A DNA stretch of 64,000 bases from Bradyrhizobium iriomotense (GTDB lineage Bacteria; Pseudomonadota; Alphaproteobacteria; Rhizobiales; Xanthobacteraceae): NCBI RefSeq assembly GCF_018130765.1, contig NZ_JAFCJZ010000001.1, positions 310,001 to 374,000 on the forward strand, in the 5' to 3' direction. Under the pieces are notes generated by a model that saw only the letters and a list, made by a program, of their open reading frames with translations, searched no databases and had not been told where the DNA came from. The first letter of the stretch is position 1, and the number at the start of each line of letters is the position of its first letter. Shown here piece after piece: positions 26,292 through 35,574 of this stretch. The position numbers were made by a program, and so were the translations under genes.

Positions 26292-29200
26292 CTATTCCGC
26301 GGGCTCCGCGACCGCGACGGGCGTTGCCGCGGCATCAATCTGCTTGCCCGGAAATATCCTGCGGACCAGCACGAACAGCGCGGGTACGAAGAAGATGCCG
26401 AGCACGGTTGCCGCGATCATGCCGCCGGCAACGCCGATGCCGACGGCGTTCTGGCTGGCGGAGCCCGCCCCTGTCGCGACCGCCAGCGGCAGCACGCCGA
26501 GGATGAAGGCGAGCGAGGTCATCAGGATCGGACGCAGGCGCTGGCGCGCGGCGTGCAGCGTGGCCTCGACGAGGCTGCGGCCGGCCGCGATCTGCTCCAG
26601 CGCGAATTCGACGATCAGGATCGCGTTCTTCGAGGCGAGTCCGATCGTGGTAAGCAGGCCGACCTGGAAATAGACGTCGTTGGCCTGGTTGAACAGCGTG
26701 GCGCCCAGCAGCGCGCCGAGCACGCCGATCGGCACTGTCAGCATCACCGCGAACGGCACAGACCAGCTCTCGTAGAGCGCGGCGAGGCTGAGGAAGACGA
26801 TCAGCAGCGAGATCGAATAGAGATACAGGGTCTGGCTGCCAGTCAGCCGCTCCTGGAACGACAGGCCGGTCCATTCGTGGCCGTAGCCCTTGGGGAGCTT
26901 CGCCATCTGCTCCTCCACCGCCTGCATGGCGACGCCCGAGCTGATGCCCTGTCCCGCCTGCCCCTGCAGCTCGACGGCGGCAACGCCATTGTAGCGCTCG
27001 AGGCGCGGCGAACCAAAGCTCCAGCGGTCGGTCGCCAGCGCCGAGAACGGCACCATGGAGCCCGCATTGTTGCGCACGTACCAGCGGCCGATGTCGCTGG
27101 TGTCCATGCGGAACGGCGCATCGCTCTGCACGTAGACCTGCTTGACGCGGCCGCGGTCGATGAAGTCGTTGACATAGGCGCCGCCCCAAGCCGCCGACAG
27201 CGTGGTGTTGAGGTCGCTGAGGTTCACGCCGAGCGCGGTGGCCTTGGCCTGGTCGACATCGAGATTGAATTGCGGCGTATCGTCCTGACCGTTCGGCCGC
27301 GCCTGCGCCACGCGCGGGTCTGCCGCGAGCTGGCCGAGCAGCTGGTTGCGCGCCTGGATCAGCGCCTCGTGACCATTGCCGCCGGTGTCCTGGAGATAGA
27401 GATCGAAGCCGCCGGCATTGCCGAAACCCGGGATCGAGGGCGGCAGCACCGCGAACACCATGGCATCGCGGATCTTTGAGAAAGCCCCCATAGCGCGGCC
27501 GACCACGGCCTGCGCCGAGGCCGCAGGACTCTTGCGCTCGTCGAACGGCTTCAGGCTGACGAAGGCAAGGCCGACATTCTGCCCCTGCCCAGCAAAGCTG
27601 AAACCGCTGACCGCGAACACGCCTTCCACGGCGTCCTTCTCGTTGTCGAGATATTGGTGCTCGACCTGCTTGATGACATCGAGCGTGCGCGCCGAGGTCG
27701 CGCCGACCGGAAGCTGGATCAAGGTCATGATCGTACCCTGGTCTTCTTCGGGCAGGAACGAGCTCGGCAGGCGCTGGAACAGGACGACCATGCCGGCGAC
27801 GATCGCGACAAAGGCGATGATCACGCCGGCCATGCGCCTGATGGCGCCGCCCGCAGTGCGCTGGTAGCCGTCGGCCATGCGGTCGAAGCCGCGGTTGAAC
27901 AGGCCGAAAAAGCCGCGTTGCGTGCCATGATGCTTCGGCGGCTTCAGGATGGTCGCGCACAAGGCCGGCGTCAGCACCAGCGCCACCAGCACCGAAAGCA
28001 GCATCGCCGTGACGATGGTCAGCGCGAATTGCCGGTAGATAATGCCGACGGAGCCGTTGAAGAACGCCATCGGAATGAACACCGCCGAGAGCACGACGCC
28101 GATCCCGACCAGCGCGCCGGTGATCTCGCGCATCGATTTCTCGGTCGCCTCGCGCGGGGAGAGATGCTCCTCGACCATGACGCGCTCGACGTTCTCGACC
28201 ACGACGATGGCATCGTCGACCAGGAGGCCGATCGCCAGCACCATCGCAAACATCGTCAGCGTGTTGATGGAATAGCCCGCCAGCGAGAGCACGCCGAAGG
28301 TCCCGAGCAGCACCACCGGCACTGCGATGGTCGGAATGATGGTGGCGCGCCAGCTCTGCAGGAACACGAACATCACGATGAAGACGAGCGCGATCGCCTC
28401 GAACAGCGTGTGGATCACCTTCTCGATCGACAGCTTGACGAAGGGCGTGGTGTCGTAGGGATAGACGACGCGGAGCCCCTCCGGCATGGTGGCACTGAGC
28501 TGGGCAACGCGTGCCTTCACGGCTTCCGAGGTCGCGACCGCGTTGGCCCCGGTCGCAAGGCTGATGCCCATGCCGGCGGCCGGCTTGCCGTTGTAGCGCG
28601 CAGCGGAATCGTAGGATTTCGAACCGAGCTCGACGCGCGCGACATCGCCGATGCGCACCGTCTGCCCCGACGTCGCGGTCCGCAGGATGATATCCTTGAA
28701 CTGCTCGACGGTCTGCAGCCGGCTCTGCGAGGTAATGGTGGCATTGAGCTGCTGGCCGCCGACCGACGGCAGGCCGCCGAGCTGGCCGGCGGTGACCTGG
28801 GTGTTCTGGGTCTGGATCGCCGCGGTCACATCGCCGGGCATCAGATTGTACTTGGTCAGCTTGTCGGGATCGAGCCAGATGCGCATGGCGTATTCGGCAC
28901 CGAACAACGTCACCTGGCCGACGCCGGCGACGCGGCTGATGGGATCATTGACCGACGAGGCCACGTAGTCGGCGATGTCGCTGGCGGCGAGCCTTCCGTC
29001 CTCGGAGACGAAGCCGAGCACCATCAAAAAGCTCGCCGACGATTTCACCACCTTGATGCCCTGCTGCTGCACGACCTGCGGCAGCAGCGGTGTGGCAAGC
29101 TGGAGCTTGTTCTGCACCTGCACCTGGGCAATGTCGGCGTCGGCCTCGTTGGTGAAGGTCAGCGAGATCTGCACCTGGCCGGTCGAGGTGCTCGACGAGG

Positions 29201-29435
29201 ACATGTACTGGAGATAGTCGAGGCCGGTCATGTTCTGCTCGATGACCTTGGTCACCGAGTTCTCGGCGGTCTCCGCGTTGGCGCCGGGATAGGTCGCCGT
29301 GATCGTGACCACGGTCGGCGCGATCTGCGGATATTGCGCGATCGGCAGCCGCATGATCGCGAGCACGCCGCCCAGCATGATTAGGATGGCGATGACCCAG
29401 GCGAAGATCGGCCGCTTGATGAAGAAATGCGACAT
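26292..29435 (-). CDS. RND multidrug efflux permease (AcrB/MexB family)
   Basis: A 1047-residue HAE1-type RND pump. The N-terminus [17 protein letters not shown] and the proton-relay residues are present: two adjacent Asp in [18 protein letters not shown] (TM4) and Lys in [15 protein letters not shown] (TM10). The porter loops and 12 membrane segments are of standard length. It takes drugs or lipophilic compounds from the periplasm and inner membrane, driven by protons. It is 5 bases after the adaptor gene. No outer-membrane channel gene is in the operon, so it must use one encoded elsewhere. Confidence 0.96.
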   Translation of the reverse strand: MSHFFIKRPIFAWVIAILIMLGGVLAIMRLPIAQYPQIAPTVVTITATYPGANAETAENSVTKVIEQNMTGLDYLQYMSSSSTSTGQVQISLTFTNEADADIAQVQVQNKLQLATPLLPQVVQQQGIKVVKSSASFLMVLGFVSEDGRLAASDIADYVASSVNDPISRVAGVGQVTLFGAEYAMRIWLDPDKLTKYNLMPGDVTAAIQTQNTQVTAGQLGGLPSVGGQQLNATITSQSRLQTVEQFKDIILRTATSGQTVRIGDVARVELGSKSYDSAARYNGKPAAGMGISLATGANAVATSEAVKARVAQLSATMPEGLRVVYPYDTTPFVKLSIEKVIHTLFEAIALVFIVMFVFLQSWRATIIPTIAVPVVLLGTFGVLSLAGYSINTLTMFAMVLAIGLLVDDAIVVVENVERVMVEEHLSPREATEKSMREITGALVGIGVVLSAVFIPMAFFNGSVGIIYRQFALTIVTAMLLSVLVALVLTPALCATILKPPKHHGTQRGFFGLFNRGFDRMADGYQRTAGGAIRRMAGVIIAFVAIVAGMVVLFQRLPSSFLPEEDQGTIMTLIQLPVGATSARTLDVIKQVEHQYLDNEKDAVEGVFAVSGFSFAGQGQNVGLAFVSLKPFDERKSPAASAQAVVGRAMGAFSKIRDAMVFAVLPPSIPGFGNAGGFDLYLQDTGGNGHEALIQARNQLLGQLAADPRVAQARPNGQDDTPQFNLDVDQAKATALGVNLSDLNTTLSAAWGGAYVNDFIDRGRVKQVYVQSDAPFRMDTSDIGRWYVRNNAGSMVPFSALATDRWSFGSPRLERYNGVAAVELQGQAGQGISSGVAMQAVEEQMAKLPKGYGHEWTGLSFQERLTGSQTLYLYSISLLIVFLSLAALYESWSVPFAVMLTVPIGVLGALLGATLFNQANDVYFQVGLLTTIGLASKNAILIVEFALEQIAAGRSLVEATLHAARQRLRPILMTSLAFILGVLPLAVATGAGSASQNAVGIGVAGGMIAATVLGIFFVPALFVLVRRIFPGKQIDAAATPVAVAEPAE

Positions 29436-29440
29436 GACGA

Positions 29441-30643
29441 TTATTGCTCGGTTGTGGCGGGTGCGGGCCGCGCATCGGCCTGCCGTGTCGGGTTCACTGT
29501 GAGACCGGTCGCCGGATCGACCGCGACCTCGACGGTCTTCACGGGTGCGCCCGGACGGGCCTTCTGCGTGCCGTCGACGACGAGGCGATCGCCCGCTGTG
29601 GCGCCGGAACGGACGAGCCAGTTGCCGTCGACGTCCTCGCCGAGATCGAGCGTCCGCTGCTCGATCTTGCCGTCCTTGTCGACGAACATCGCCACCGCCT
29701 GCCCCAGCGGATTGCGCGAGACCGCCCGCTGCGGCACCAGGATTGCGTTCTGATCAACACCGGCGACGACACGCGCACGCACATACATGCCGGGCAGCAG
29801 CGCCCGCTCGGGATTGGCGAAGACCGCACGCGAGGAGACCGAGCCGGTGCTCTCGTTGACGCTGGCATCGGTGAAGCCGTATTTGCCCTTGTGGCCGTAG
29901 GTCTTGCCGCTCTCCATCAGCAGTTCGACCTGCACGCCCTCGGCCGGGCGCTTGAGCTGGCCGCTGGCGATCTGGTTGCGCAGCCGCTCCATCTCCGAGG
30001 TCGACTGGTCGAGGTCGACGTAAACAGGGTCGAGCTGCTGGATCGTCGTCATCGCAGTCGCCTGGCTTGCGGTGACCAGCGCGCCTGGTGTGATCGATGA
30101 CTTGCCGATCCGGCCCGAGATCGACGCGGTGACCTTGGTGCGGTCGAGCGAGATCGCGGCGGTGTCGCGGTTGGCTTCGGCCGCCTTCACGTCGGCCGAG
30201 CCCTGCTTGTAGGCGGCGACGGCATCGTCGACGTCTTGCTGGCTCGCCGCGTTGGTCTGTAGAAGCTGGGTCTTGCGCGCGGCCTTCAGCTTGACGCTGA
30301 CCAGCGTTGCCTCCGCACGCTGCACCGACGCCTCGGCGCTCGCCAGCGCGGCCTTGTACTGAACGGGGTCGATCTCATAGAGCAGGTCGCCCTCCTTCAC
30401 CTCGGCGCCCTCCACGAAATCGCGCTTGAGCAGAATGCCGGTGACCTGCGGCCGGACCTCGGAAACCTGGTAGGCGACGACGCGGCCCGGCAGGACCGTC
30501 GAGATCTTCGCCTCCTGCGGCTTCAGGGTCAGAACGCCCACCTCCGGCACCATCTGCCGTGGTCCCGCTTGCTGGCTCTGCTCGCCGCAGGCGGCGAGCA
30601 GCAGGGCGACCAAGGGAACGGCGTAGGCAATCGGGGGGCGCAT
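29441..30643 (-). CDS. RND efflux periplasmic adaptor (membrane fusion lipoprotein)
   Basis: A 400-residue AcrA/MexA-type adaptor. The lipobox LLLAAC places the lipidated cysteine at residue 19. Barrel-sandwich half [20 protein letters not shown], then a hairpin of two coiled coils (about 95-165), beta-barrel and membrane-proximal domains follow; the tail is proline-rich. It links the pump to an outer-membrane channel. It is the first gene of the operon and is divergent from the TetR regulator, with two operators between them. Confidence 0.94.
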   Translation of the reverse strand: MRPPIAYAVPLVALLLAACGEQSQQAGPRQMVPEVGVLTLKPQEAKISTVLPGRVVAYQVSEVRPQVTGILLKRDFVEGAEVKEGDLLYEIDPVQYKAALASAEASVQRAEATLVSVKLKAARKTQLLQTNAASQQDVDDAVAAYKQGSADVKAAEANRDTAAISLDRTKVTASISGRIGKSSITPGALVTASQATAMTTIQQLDPVYVDLDQSTSEMERLRNQIASGQLKRPAEGVQVELLMESGKTYGHKGKYGFTDASVNESTGSVSSRAVFANPERALLPGMYVRARVVAGVDQNAILVPQRAVSRNPLGQAVAMFVDKDGKIEQRTLDLGEDVDGNWLVRSGATAGDRLVVDGTQKARPGAPVKTVEVAVDPATGLTVNPTRQADARPAPATTEQ

Positions 30644-30701
30644 GATGACGATCCATGGGTGAGTTGCGGCCTCTCCAAGGGGGGCACGCGCGGAAACATC
30701 C

Positions 30702-30741
30702 GGAAACTATTCAGTTTCCATTTGGAAACTTGGTAGTTTCC
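30702..30741. promoter_or_regulatory. Twin palindromic TetR operators
   Basis: GGAAACTATTCAGTTTCC (30702-30719) and GGAAACTTGGTAGTTTCC (30724-30741) are two 18-bp inverted repeats with identical 7-base arms, centres 22 bases apart, placing dimers on the same DNA face. A further half site GGAAAC lies at 30692-30697. They sit 59 bases from the adaptor start and about 85 from the TetR start. Confidence 0.85.
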
Positions 30742-30825
30742 TTCCCCGAAGTCAAGTGCTAGGCTGCTTCGCTGACGGCGCTCAAGCAGTCGTGAAGCAG
30801 CCCGGATCCGGCGGCAGGTTTGGAC

Positions 30826-31530
30826 ATGGCGAAAACATCGATGAAGCGCAGGCAGGTCGAGCGCAATTCCCCCGCGGAGAGGAGCGTTAACCAAGCTACC
30901 CCGGACGCACGCATGATGCAGTTGCTGGCGGCAGCGAAGGACACGTTCACCAGCAAGGGCTTTGCCGCAACGACGATGGACGACATCGCCGGCGCCGCCG
31001 GGATGTCGAAGAAGACGCTCTATAAACTGTTCGAGAGCAAGACTGAGCTGTTCCGCGCCATGCTGCTGCGCAGCCTGCCCGAAGCCGACTATGCCGACGC
31101 TCCTTCGGAAGGATCGCCGGTGACCCGGCTTCGAAACATGCTCCGGGAGGCTGCGGACGTGGCGCTATCGCCGGGCGAGATCGCGCTCCAGCGCCTGATC
31201 ATCGGCGAACGTCAGGCCTCGCCGGAGCTGGGGCGCATGTTCGCCGAGGTCATCATGGAGAGCGGCACGGAGCATATCGTCGACCTGCTCAAGACGATTC
31301 GCCTGGAGCCTCGGTTCGCGGGCGTGCCGCTGCGCCTCATCGCAGAGATGCTGTTCGGCATGGTGTTCGGCCACGATCATTTCAGGCTGCTGACCGACAC
31401 CGGATTCAAGCTCAACCGCCGCGTCCTGGACCGGCGGATCGATCTTGCGATTGCGACGTTCTGTGCGCCGGAGGATGGCGCCGGCCAGCCGCAGGCGCCA
31501 GCCAAGTTAACCGGGCACGCCGTCCCATAG
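30826..31530 (+). CDS. TetR/AcrR-family regulator of the RND pump
   Basis: A 234-residue regulator. After a basic N-terminal extension of about 28 residues comes the helix-turn-helix: AAKDTFTSKGFAATTMDDIA and GMSKKTLYKLFESKTELFRA. The C-terminal ligand domain is of the AcrR_1/TetR_C type. The ATG at 30826 is used; a TTG two codons upstream is possible. Divergent position and the twin operators make it the repressor of the adaptor-pump operon and of itself. Its stop overlaps the end of a decayed permease gene on the other strand. Confidence 0.92.
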   Translation: MAKTSMKRRQVERNSPAERSVNQATPDARMMQLLAAAKDTFTSKGFAATTMDDIAGAAGMSKKTLYKLFESKTELFRAMLLRSLPEADYADAPSEGSPVTRLRNMLREAADVALSPGEIALQRLIIGERQASPELGRMFAEVIMESGTEHIVDLLKTIRLEPRFAGVPLRLIAEMLFGMVFGHDHFRLLTDTGFKLNRRVLDRRIDLAIATFCAPEDGAGQPQAPAKLTGHAVP

Positions 31531-31646
31531 GAACTTCAGCGCCGCGACCACCAGCAAGCCGTAGCAGGCCCGGTAGATCTGCTGCTGGTCCAGCCTTCCA
31601 TGCAGCCGCCAGCCGAGCCAGACGCCGGTGGTCGCGCTGTTCAGTT
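31508..31646 (-). pseudogene. C-terminal remnant of a TauE/SafE-family permease
   Basis: Reading the minus strand to the TAA at 31508-31510 gives about 45 residues, including ATTGVWLGWRLHGRLDQQQ and YRACYGLLVVAALKFLWDG. This matches the last periplasmic turn and final membrane helix of sulfite-exporter TauE/SafE proteins. Nothing upstream continues the gene: at about 31640 the sequence switches to the end of an unrelated NTF2-like gene in another frame. It is therefore a deletion remnant, overlapping the 3' end of tetR by 23 bases. Confidence 0.7.
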
Positions 31647-32195
31647 CCGGTCGCAAAGGAAGCGCGCGATCGGTCGCAGCGCGTCAATGTCCGGAATAGC
31701 CTTGCCGGCTTCGGAACCCTGGCACCAGGGATAAGGCAACGCCGACAGCCATCGCAGGATCAGCGCCGCATCTTCGACCGGAAGCACACACATGACCTCG
31801 ATATCGATCACGAGCTTCTTCACACGCCCATCATCGGCGGCGGCGAAGTGCCAGGCGTAATGCCCACAGCCGACGCGAACGGCGCCGCCCTGCCGCGCCG
31901 ACATCCCGACCAGCCAGTCGCAACGGAAATGCGGCAAGTGATCTGAGCCAGGACGCGACAAGCAGAATGTGCGCACATTCTCGTACTGCTCGCTGAAACC
32001 GGTGACCAGGACCTGGGTCACCTGCTCAAGTCCATTCGCCGAACTCGGAAACGAAATGGCGTCGGTCTTGACGACCATTTCGAGCTCGCAGTCGTCCACG
32101 AAGGCTCGCGTCATCAGTTGAGGACGATTGTCATCCTTGGCCAGAATATACGTGCTGATCGCATCGGCGGCGGTGATGGCCATGGATCGGTTCAT
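31641..32195 (-). CDS. NTF2/SnoaL-like domain protein
   Basis: A 184-residue soluble protein (MNRSMAITAADAISTYILA) with the shape of a SnoaL-like fold: early helix, then strands such as DDCELEMVVKTDAISF, VRTFCLSRPGSDHLPHFRCD and GCGHYAWHFAA. No catalytic signature is certain. An alternative ATG at 32183 would shorten it by four residues. It lies 29 bases downstream of the HAD hydrolase on the same strand and may be co-transcribed. The C-terminus (RFLCDRN) abuts the TauE remnant, so the end may have been altered by the same deletion. Confidence 0.65.
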   Translation of the reverse strand: MNRSMAITAADAISTYILAKDDNRPQLMTRAFVDDCELEMVVKTDAISFPSSANGLEQVTQVLVTGFSEQYENVRTFCLSRPGSDHLPHFRCDWLVGMSARQGGAVRVGCGHYAWHFAAADDGRVKKLVIDIEVMCVLPVEDAALILRWLSALPYPWCQGSEAGKAIPDIDALRPIARFLCDRN

Positions 32196-32224
32196 CCGGC
32201 TACCCGAACAAGTTCGGGCTGCGC

Positions 32225-32944
32225 CTAGCAGCCCAGCCTGTCGGCAATCCCGCCAAAATCCTTCGCGACGATGTCCCAGTTGCCGGTCGCTTCGAAATCC
32301 ACCTTCTGCAACGGCCCGTACTCCGTCGGCCGCGCCACGAACGCCGTCTTCAGGCCGTTCTTCTGCGCGGCGGCGAGATCGCCGTTGTGGGCGGCGACCA
32401 TCATCACCTCTTCCGGCTTGAGGCACAGCAGCCGTGCCGCACCGAGATAGGTCTCGGGATCGGGCTTGTAGTGCTCGAACAGCTCGGCCGACATGATGAG
32501 ATCCCAAGGGAGCCCTGCGAACTTGGCCATGTTGGTGAGCAGCGCGACGTTGCCGTTCGAGAGCGGCGAGATGACGAATTTCGTCTTGAGCCGGGTCAGG
32601 CCGGCGACGCTGTCGGGCCAGGGATTGAGGCGGTGCCAGCCCTTGGTGAGATGATCGAGGTCGGCGTCGGTGAGGCCCTTGATCTCGAATTTCTCGACCA
32701 GCTTCTCCAGCGAGCGGCGGTGCAGATCATCGAGCATCACATAGCCGCGCTCGGGGTGCTTGCGCACGTCGTCCATGGAGGCGACGTACATGCCGCGCCA
32801 GCCGTCGACCAACGCGGTCCAGTCGGCGCTGATGCCGCGCTCCTTCGCCCACCACATGAAGTCCGTGATCAGGCTGGTGCGCCAGTCCACGACCGTGCCG
32901 AACACGTCGAAGACGAGGGCTTTGACGGCGGAAAGGTCGGACAT
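32225..32944 (-). CDS. HAD-superfamily hydrolase, haloacid dehalogenase type II-like
   Basis: A 239-residue HAD protein with nucleophile motif VFDVFGTVVDW, motif II SPLSNGNVALL, the lysine/tyrosine segment YKPDPETYLGAARLL and motif IV MMVAAHNGDLAAA. It looks like L-2-haloacid dehalogenases, but where that family has S-x-N-x-x-D the sequence reads A-A-H-N-G-D, so the Ser and Asn are replaced. Dehalogenation is therefore uncertain and a phosphatase or other hydrolase role is possible. The start at 32944 follows GGGGAAG. A palindromic repeat separates it from glpX. Confidence 0.85.
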   Translation of the reverse strand: MSDLSAVKALVFDVFGTVVDWRTSLITDFMWWAKERGISADWTALVDGWRGMYVASMDDVRKHPERGYVMLDDLHRRSLEKLVEKFEIKGLTDADLDHLTKGWHRLNPWPDSVAGLTRLKTKFVISPLSNGNVALLTNMAKFAGLPWDLIMSAELFEHYKPDPETYLGAARLLCLKPEEVMMVAAHNGDLAAAQKNGLKTAFVARPTEYGPLQKVDFEATGNWDIVAKDFGGIADRLGC

Positions 32945-32970
32945 GTGCGCTTCCCCTGTTGTTTTTATCT

Positions 32971-33081
32971 TGTCATTCCGGGGCGATGGGACCGCGCGTC
33001 GCGCGGCCCTGAGAACCCGAAATCTCGCGCCGTCATCTCTGGATTCCGGGTTCGACGCTTTCACGTCGCCCCGGAATGACA
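32971..33081. repeat. Palindromic intergenic repeat (GTCATTCCGGGGC family), copy 2
   Basis: Starts TGTCATTCCGGGGCGA and ends TCGCCCCGGAATGACA, with nested internal arms. Same family as 8636-8740 in outer arms and in the interior GGATTCCGGGT block. It sits between glpX and the HAD gene, both read on the minus strand. Confidence 0.88.
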
Positions 33082-33088
33082 GAGCTGC

Positions 33089-34090
33089 TTAATCCAGGTG
33101 GAACTTCGCGAGCTCGCGGTGCTCGGCCTTGATGTAGCGCACGGTGCCGGTGACGGAGCGCATCACCACCGTCTCGGTCTCGATGACGCCGTCCTTGCGG
33201 AACTTGACGCCCGAGAGCAGCGAGCCCGTGGTGACGCCGGTGGCGGCGAACAGGCAGTCCCCGCGCGCCATGTCCTCGATGCCGTAGATCATCTTGGGAT
33301 CGTTGACGCCCATCTTGGCGGCACGCTCGCGCTTCTCCTCGGAATCGAGGATCAGGCGGCACTGCATCTGGCCGCCGATGCAGCGCAGCGCCACGGCCGC
33401 GAGCACGCCTTCCGGCGCACCGCCGGTGCCGAGATACATGTCGACGCCGGTGTTGTCGGGGTCGGCGCAGTGGATCACGCCGGCGACGTCGCCATCGGTG
33501 ATGAGGCGCACGGCAGCGCCGGTCGAGCGCACGCTCTCGATGATGCCGGCATGGCGCGGACGGTCGAGCACGAGAACGGTGATGCCGTCAGGCTTGACGC
33601 CCTTGGCCTTGGCGAGGCGGCGGACGTTGTCGGCGGGCGAGGCATCAATTTCGACAACCCCCTTGTCGTAACCGGGACCGATCGCGAGCTTCTCCATGTA
33701 GACGTCGGGCGCGTGCAGCAGCGTGCCGCCGTCGGCCATCGCCATGGTGGCGATCGAGCCCGGCATGTTCTTGGCGCACAGCGTGGTGCCTTCGAGCGGA
33801 TCGACGGCAATATCGACCTGAGGGCCGGCCTTGAGGCCGACCTGCTCGCCGATATAGAGCATCGGCGCCTCGTCGCGCTCGCCCTCGCCGATCACGATGG
33901 TGCCCTGGATCGGCAGCTTGTTCAGCTCGCGCCGCATGGCGTCGACCGCGGCCTGGTCGGCCGCTTTCTCATTGCCGTGCCCGCGCAGTCGCGCCGAGGA
34001 CACCGCCGCCCGCTCCGTCACGCGCACGATCTCCAGCGTGAGAATGCGCTCGAGCAATGCATGCGGAGGGACTTCAATATGGGTCGACAT
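33089..34090 (-). CDS. glpX: Class II fructose-1,6-bisphosphatase
   Basis: A 333-residue GlpX-type enzyme, full length. The metal/phosphate motifs VIGEGERDEAPMLYIGEQVG and DIAVDPLEGTTLCA are complete, as are GTGGAPEGVLAAVALRC and ATGVTTGSLLSGVKF. It hydrolyses fructose-1,6-bisphosphate in gluconeogenesis or the Calvin cycle. It is read after hom across a 138-base gap carrying a palindromic repeat. Placement of glpX downstream of hom is common in Rhizobiales as far as I recall. Confidence 0.96.
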   Translation of the reverse strand: MSTHIEVPPHALLERILTLEIVRVTERAAVSSARLRGHGNEKAADQAAVDAMRRELNKLPIQGTIVIGEGERDEAPMLYIGEQVGLKAGPQVDIAVDPLEGTTLCAKNMPGSIATMAMADGGTLLHAPDVYMEKLAIGPGYDKGVVEIDASPADNVRRLAKAKGVKPDGITVLVLDRPRHAGIIESVRSTGAAVRLITDGDVAGVIHCADPDNTGVDMYLGTGGAPEGVLAAVALRCIGGQMQCRLILDSEEKRERAAKMGVNDPKMIYGIEDMARGDCLFAATGVTTGSLLSGVKFRKDGVIETETVVMRSVTGTVRYIKAEHRELAKFHLD

Positions 34091-34180
34091 CGGCTAACTC
34101 CTTCGAAACAGTTTTGGACAGGACTCCCTGCCCGCATCAACTCGTAACGCCCACGGTTCGTTCGAACCGCCTCATCATTT

Positions 34181-34229
34181 GAGCATGCTCTTTCCGGAAA
34201 ACCGCTTCACACTTTTCCGGAGCATGCTC
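34181..34229. repeat. Palindromic repeat (GAGCATG...CATGCTC family), copy 1
   Basis: GAGCATGCTCTTTCCGGAAA and its near reverse complement ending AGCATGCTC enclose CCGCTTCACA. The 49-base hairpin lies between hom and glpX and touches the hom stop codon. The related copy is at 39361-39405. It could attenuate transcription between the two genes. Confidence 0.85.
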
Positions 34230-35545
34230 TAGTTCTTCTCGATCCGGATCACCTGCGGCCGTCCGCTGATCACCTTGTCCTTCTGCACGGCGGCGAGCGC
34301 GCGGCGTACCGCGTCCTCATGCGTCGCGTAGGTGATCAGGATGACGGGCACGGGGACCGCCTTGCCGTCGGCACTCGCAGCGCCGCCATTGGGATGGCGC
34401 TGCACGATCGACTCGATCGAAATCTTCTGTTCTGCAAGCCGGGTCGCGATCGCAGCCGCGGTACCCGGGAAATCACGCGCCAGCAGGCGGATGTAATAGC
34501 CGCCTTCATGCCGCTCCATCGGCGCCTTGTTGGTGTCGCGCAGTTGCGCGATCGGCCGGCCGAACGGATTGGCGCGGATGCCGCGCGCAACGTCGGCGAT
34601 GTCGGCGACGACGGCCGATGCCGTCGCAGCACCGCCGGCGCCCGGACCGACCAGCGTGATCGGCGGAATGCCCTCGCCATCGATCGTGACCGCATTGGTG
34701 ACACCCATCACCTGCGCGATCGAGGAGGATTTTGGAACCATGGTCGGATGCACGCGCTGCTCGATGCCCTTGGCGGTGCGAACGGCAACGCCAAGCAGCT
34801 TGAGCCGGTAACCGAGATCGTCAGCGGCGCGCAGATCTTCCGGCGCGATGGAGGAGATGCCTTCGACATACACCGCGCTTTGAGCAACTTTCGTGCCGAA
34901 AGCGAGGCTGGCGAGGATCGAGAGTTTTTGCGCAGTATCGTGGCCGTCGACGTCGAACGACGGATTGGCCTCGGCATAGCCGAGCCGCTGTGCATCCTTC
35001 AGGCATTCGGCAAAGGACAGGCCCTCCTGCTCCATCCGGGTCAGGATGTAATTGCAGGTGCCGTTGAGGATGCCGTAGACGCGGTTGATACCGGTTCCGG
35101 CAAGACCCTCGCGCAACGTTTTGATGACGGGGATCGCGGCACCGACAGCTGCCTCGAAATTCAGCGCGCCGCCGTGCTTTTCGGCGGCCTTCGCCAGCTT
35201 GATACCGTGCTTGGCGAGCAGCGCCTTGTTGGCGGTGACGACGGACTTACCGGCATTGAGCGCAGCTTCGACCGCGGAGAGCGCGGGATCGCCGGCGCCG
35301 CCCATCAGCTCGACGAAGCAGTCGACCTCGGGATGGGTGGCCAGGGCAAGCGGATCCTTGACCCATTCGACACCGCGCAGGTCGATGCTGCGCTTCTTCG
35401 CTTTTGAACGCGCAGTCACAGCAACGACACGAATGCCGCGGCCGCTGCGCCCCGTGAGCACGCGCGCCTGCGTTTCAATCAAACGGACAACTTCGGCACC
35501 CACGGTGCCGAGCCCCGCTATGCCCACTTTCAGGGGTGCGACCAT
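34229..35545 (-). CDS. hom: Homoserine dehydrogenase
   Basis: A 438-residue monofunctional enzyme. The NAD(P) loop is GIAGLGTVGAEVV at the N-terminus; the catalytic domain includes the family's GILNGTCNYILTRME and the substrate region GYAEANPSFDVDGHDTAQKL; a C-terminal ACT domain starts near YIRLLARDFPGTAAAI and is expected to bind threonine for feedback control. It makes homoserine for threonine and methionine. It follows an aminotransferase gene by 29 bases in one operon. Confidence 0.96.
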   Translation of the reverse strand: MVAPLKVGIAGLGTVGAEVVRLIETQARVLTGRSGRGIRVVAVTARSKAKKRSIDLRGVEWVKDPLALATHPEVDCFVELMGGAGDPALSAVEAALNAGKSVVTANKALLAKHGIKLAKAAEKHGGALNFEAAVGAAIPVIKTLREGLAGTGINRVYGILNGTCNYILTRMEQEGLSFAECLKDAQRLGYAEANPSFDVDGHDTAQKLSILASLAFGTKVAQSAVYVEGISSIAPEDLRAADDLGYRLKLLGVAVRTAKGIEQRVHPTMVPKSSSIAQVMGVTNAVTIDGEGIPPITLVGPGAGGAATASAVVADIADVARGIRANPFGRPIAQLRDTNKAPMERHEGGYYIRLLARDFPGTAAAIATRLAEQKISIESIVQRHPNGGAASADGKAVPVPVILITYATHEDAVRRALAAVQKDKVISGRPQVIRIEKN

Positions 35546-35574
35546 GATGCCTTCAGAAAACCTGTCGAAGAGAA

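Noticed and set aside
27654..29384. Long open frame antisense to the RND pump
   Set aside because: Composition (Arg/His/Asp/Gln-rich) is typical of a shadow of a membrane-protein gene; the pump frame is complete with all motifs.
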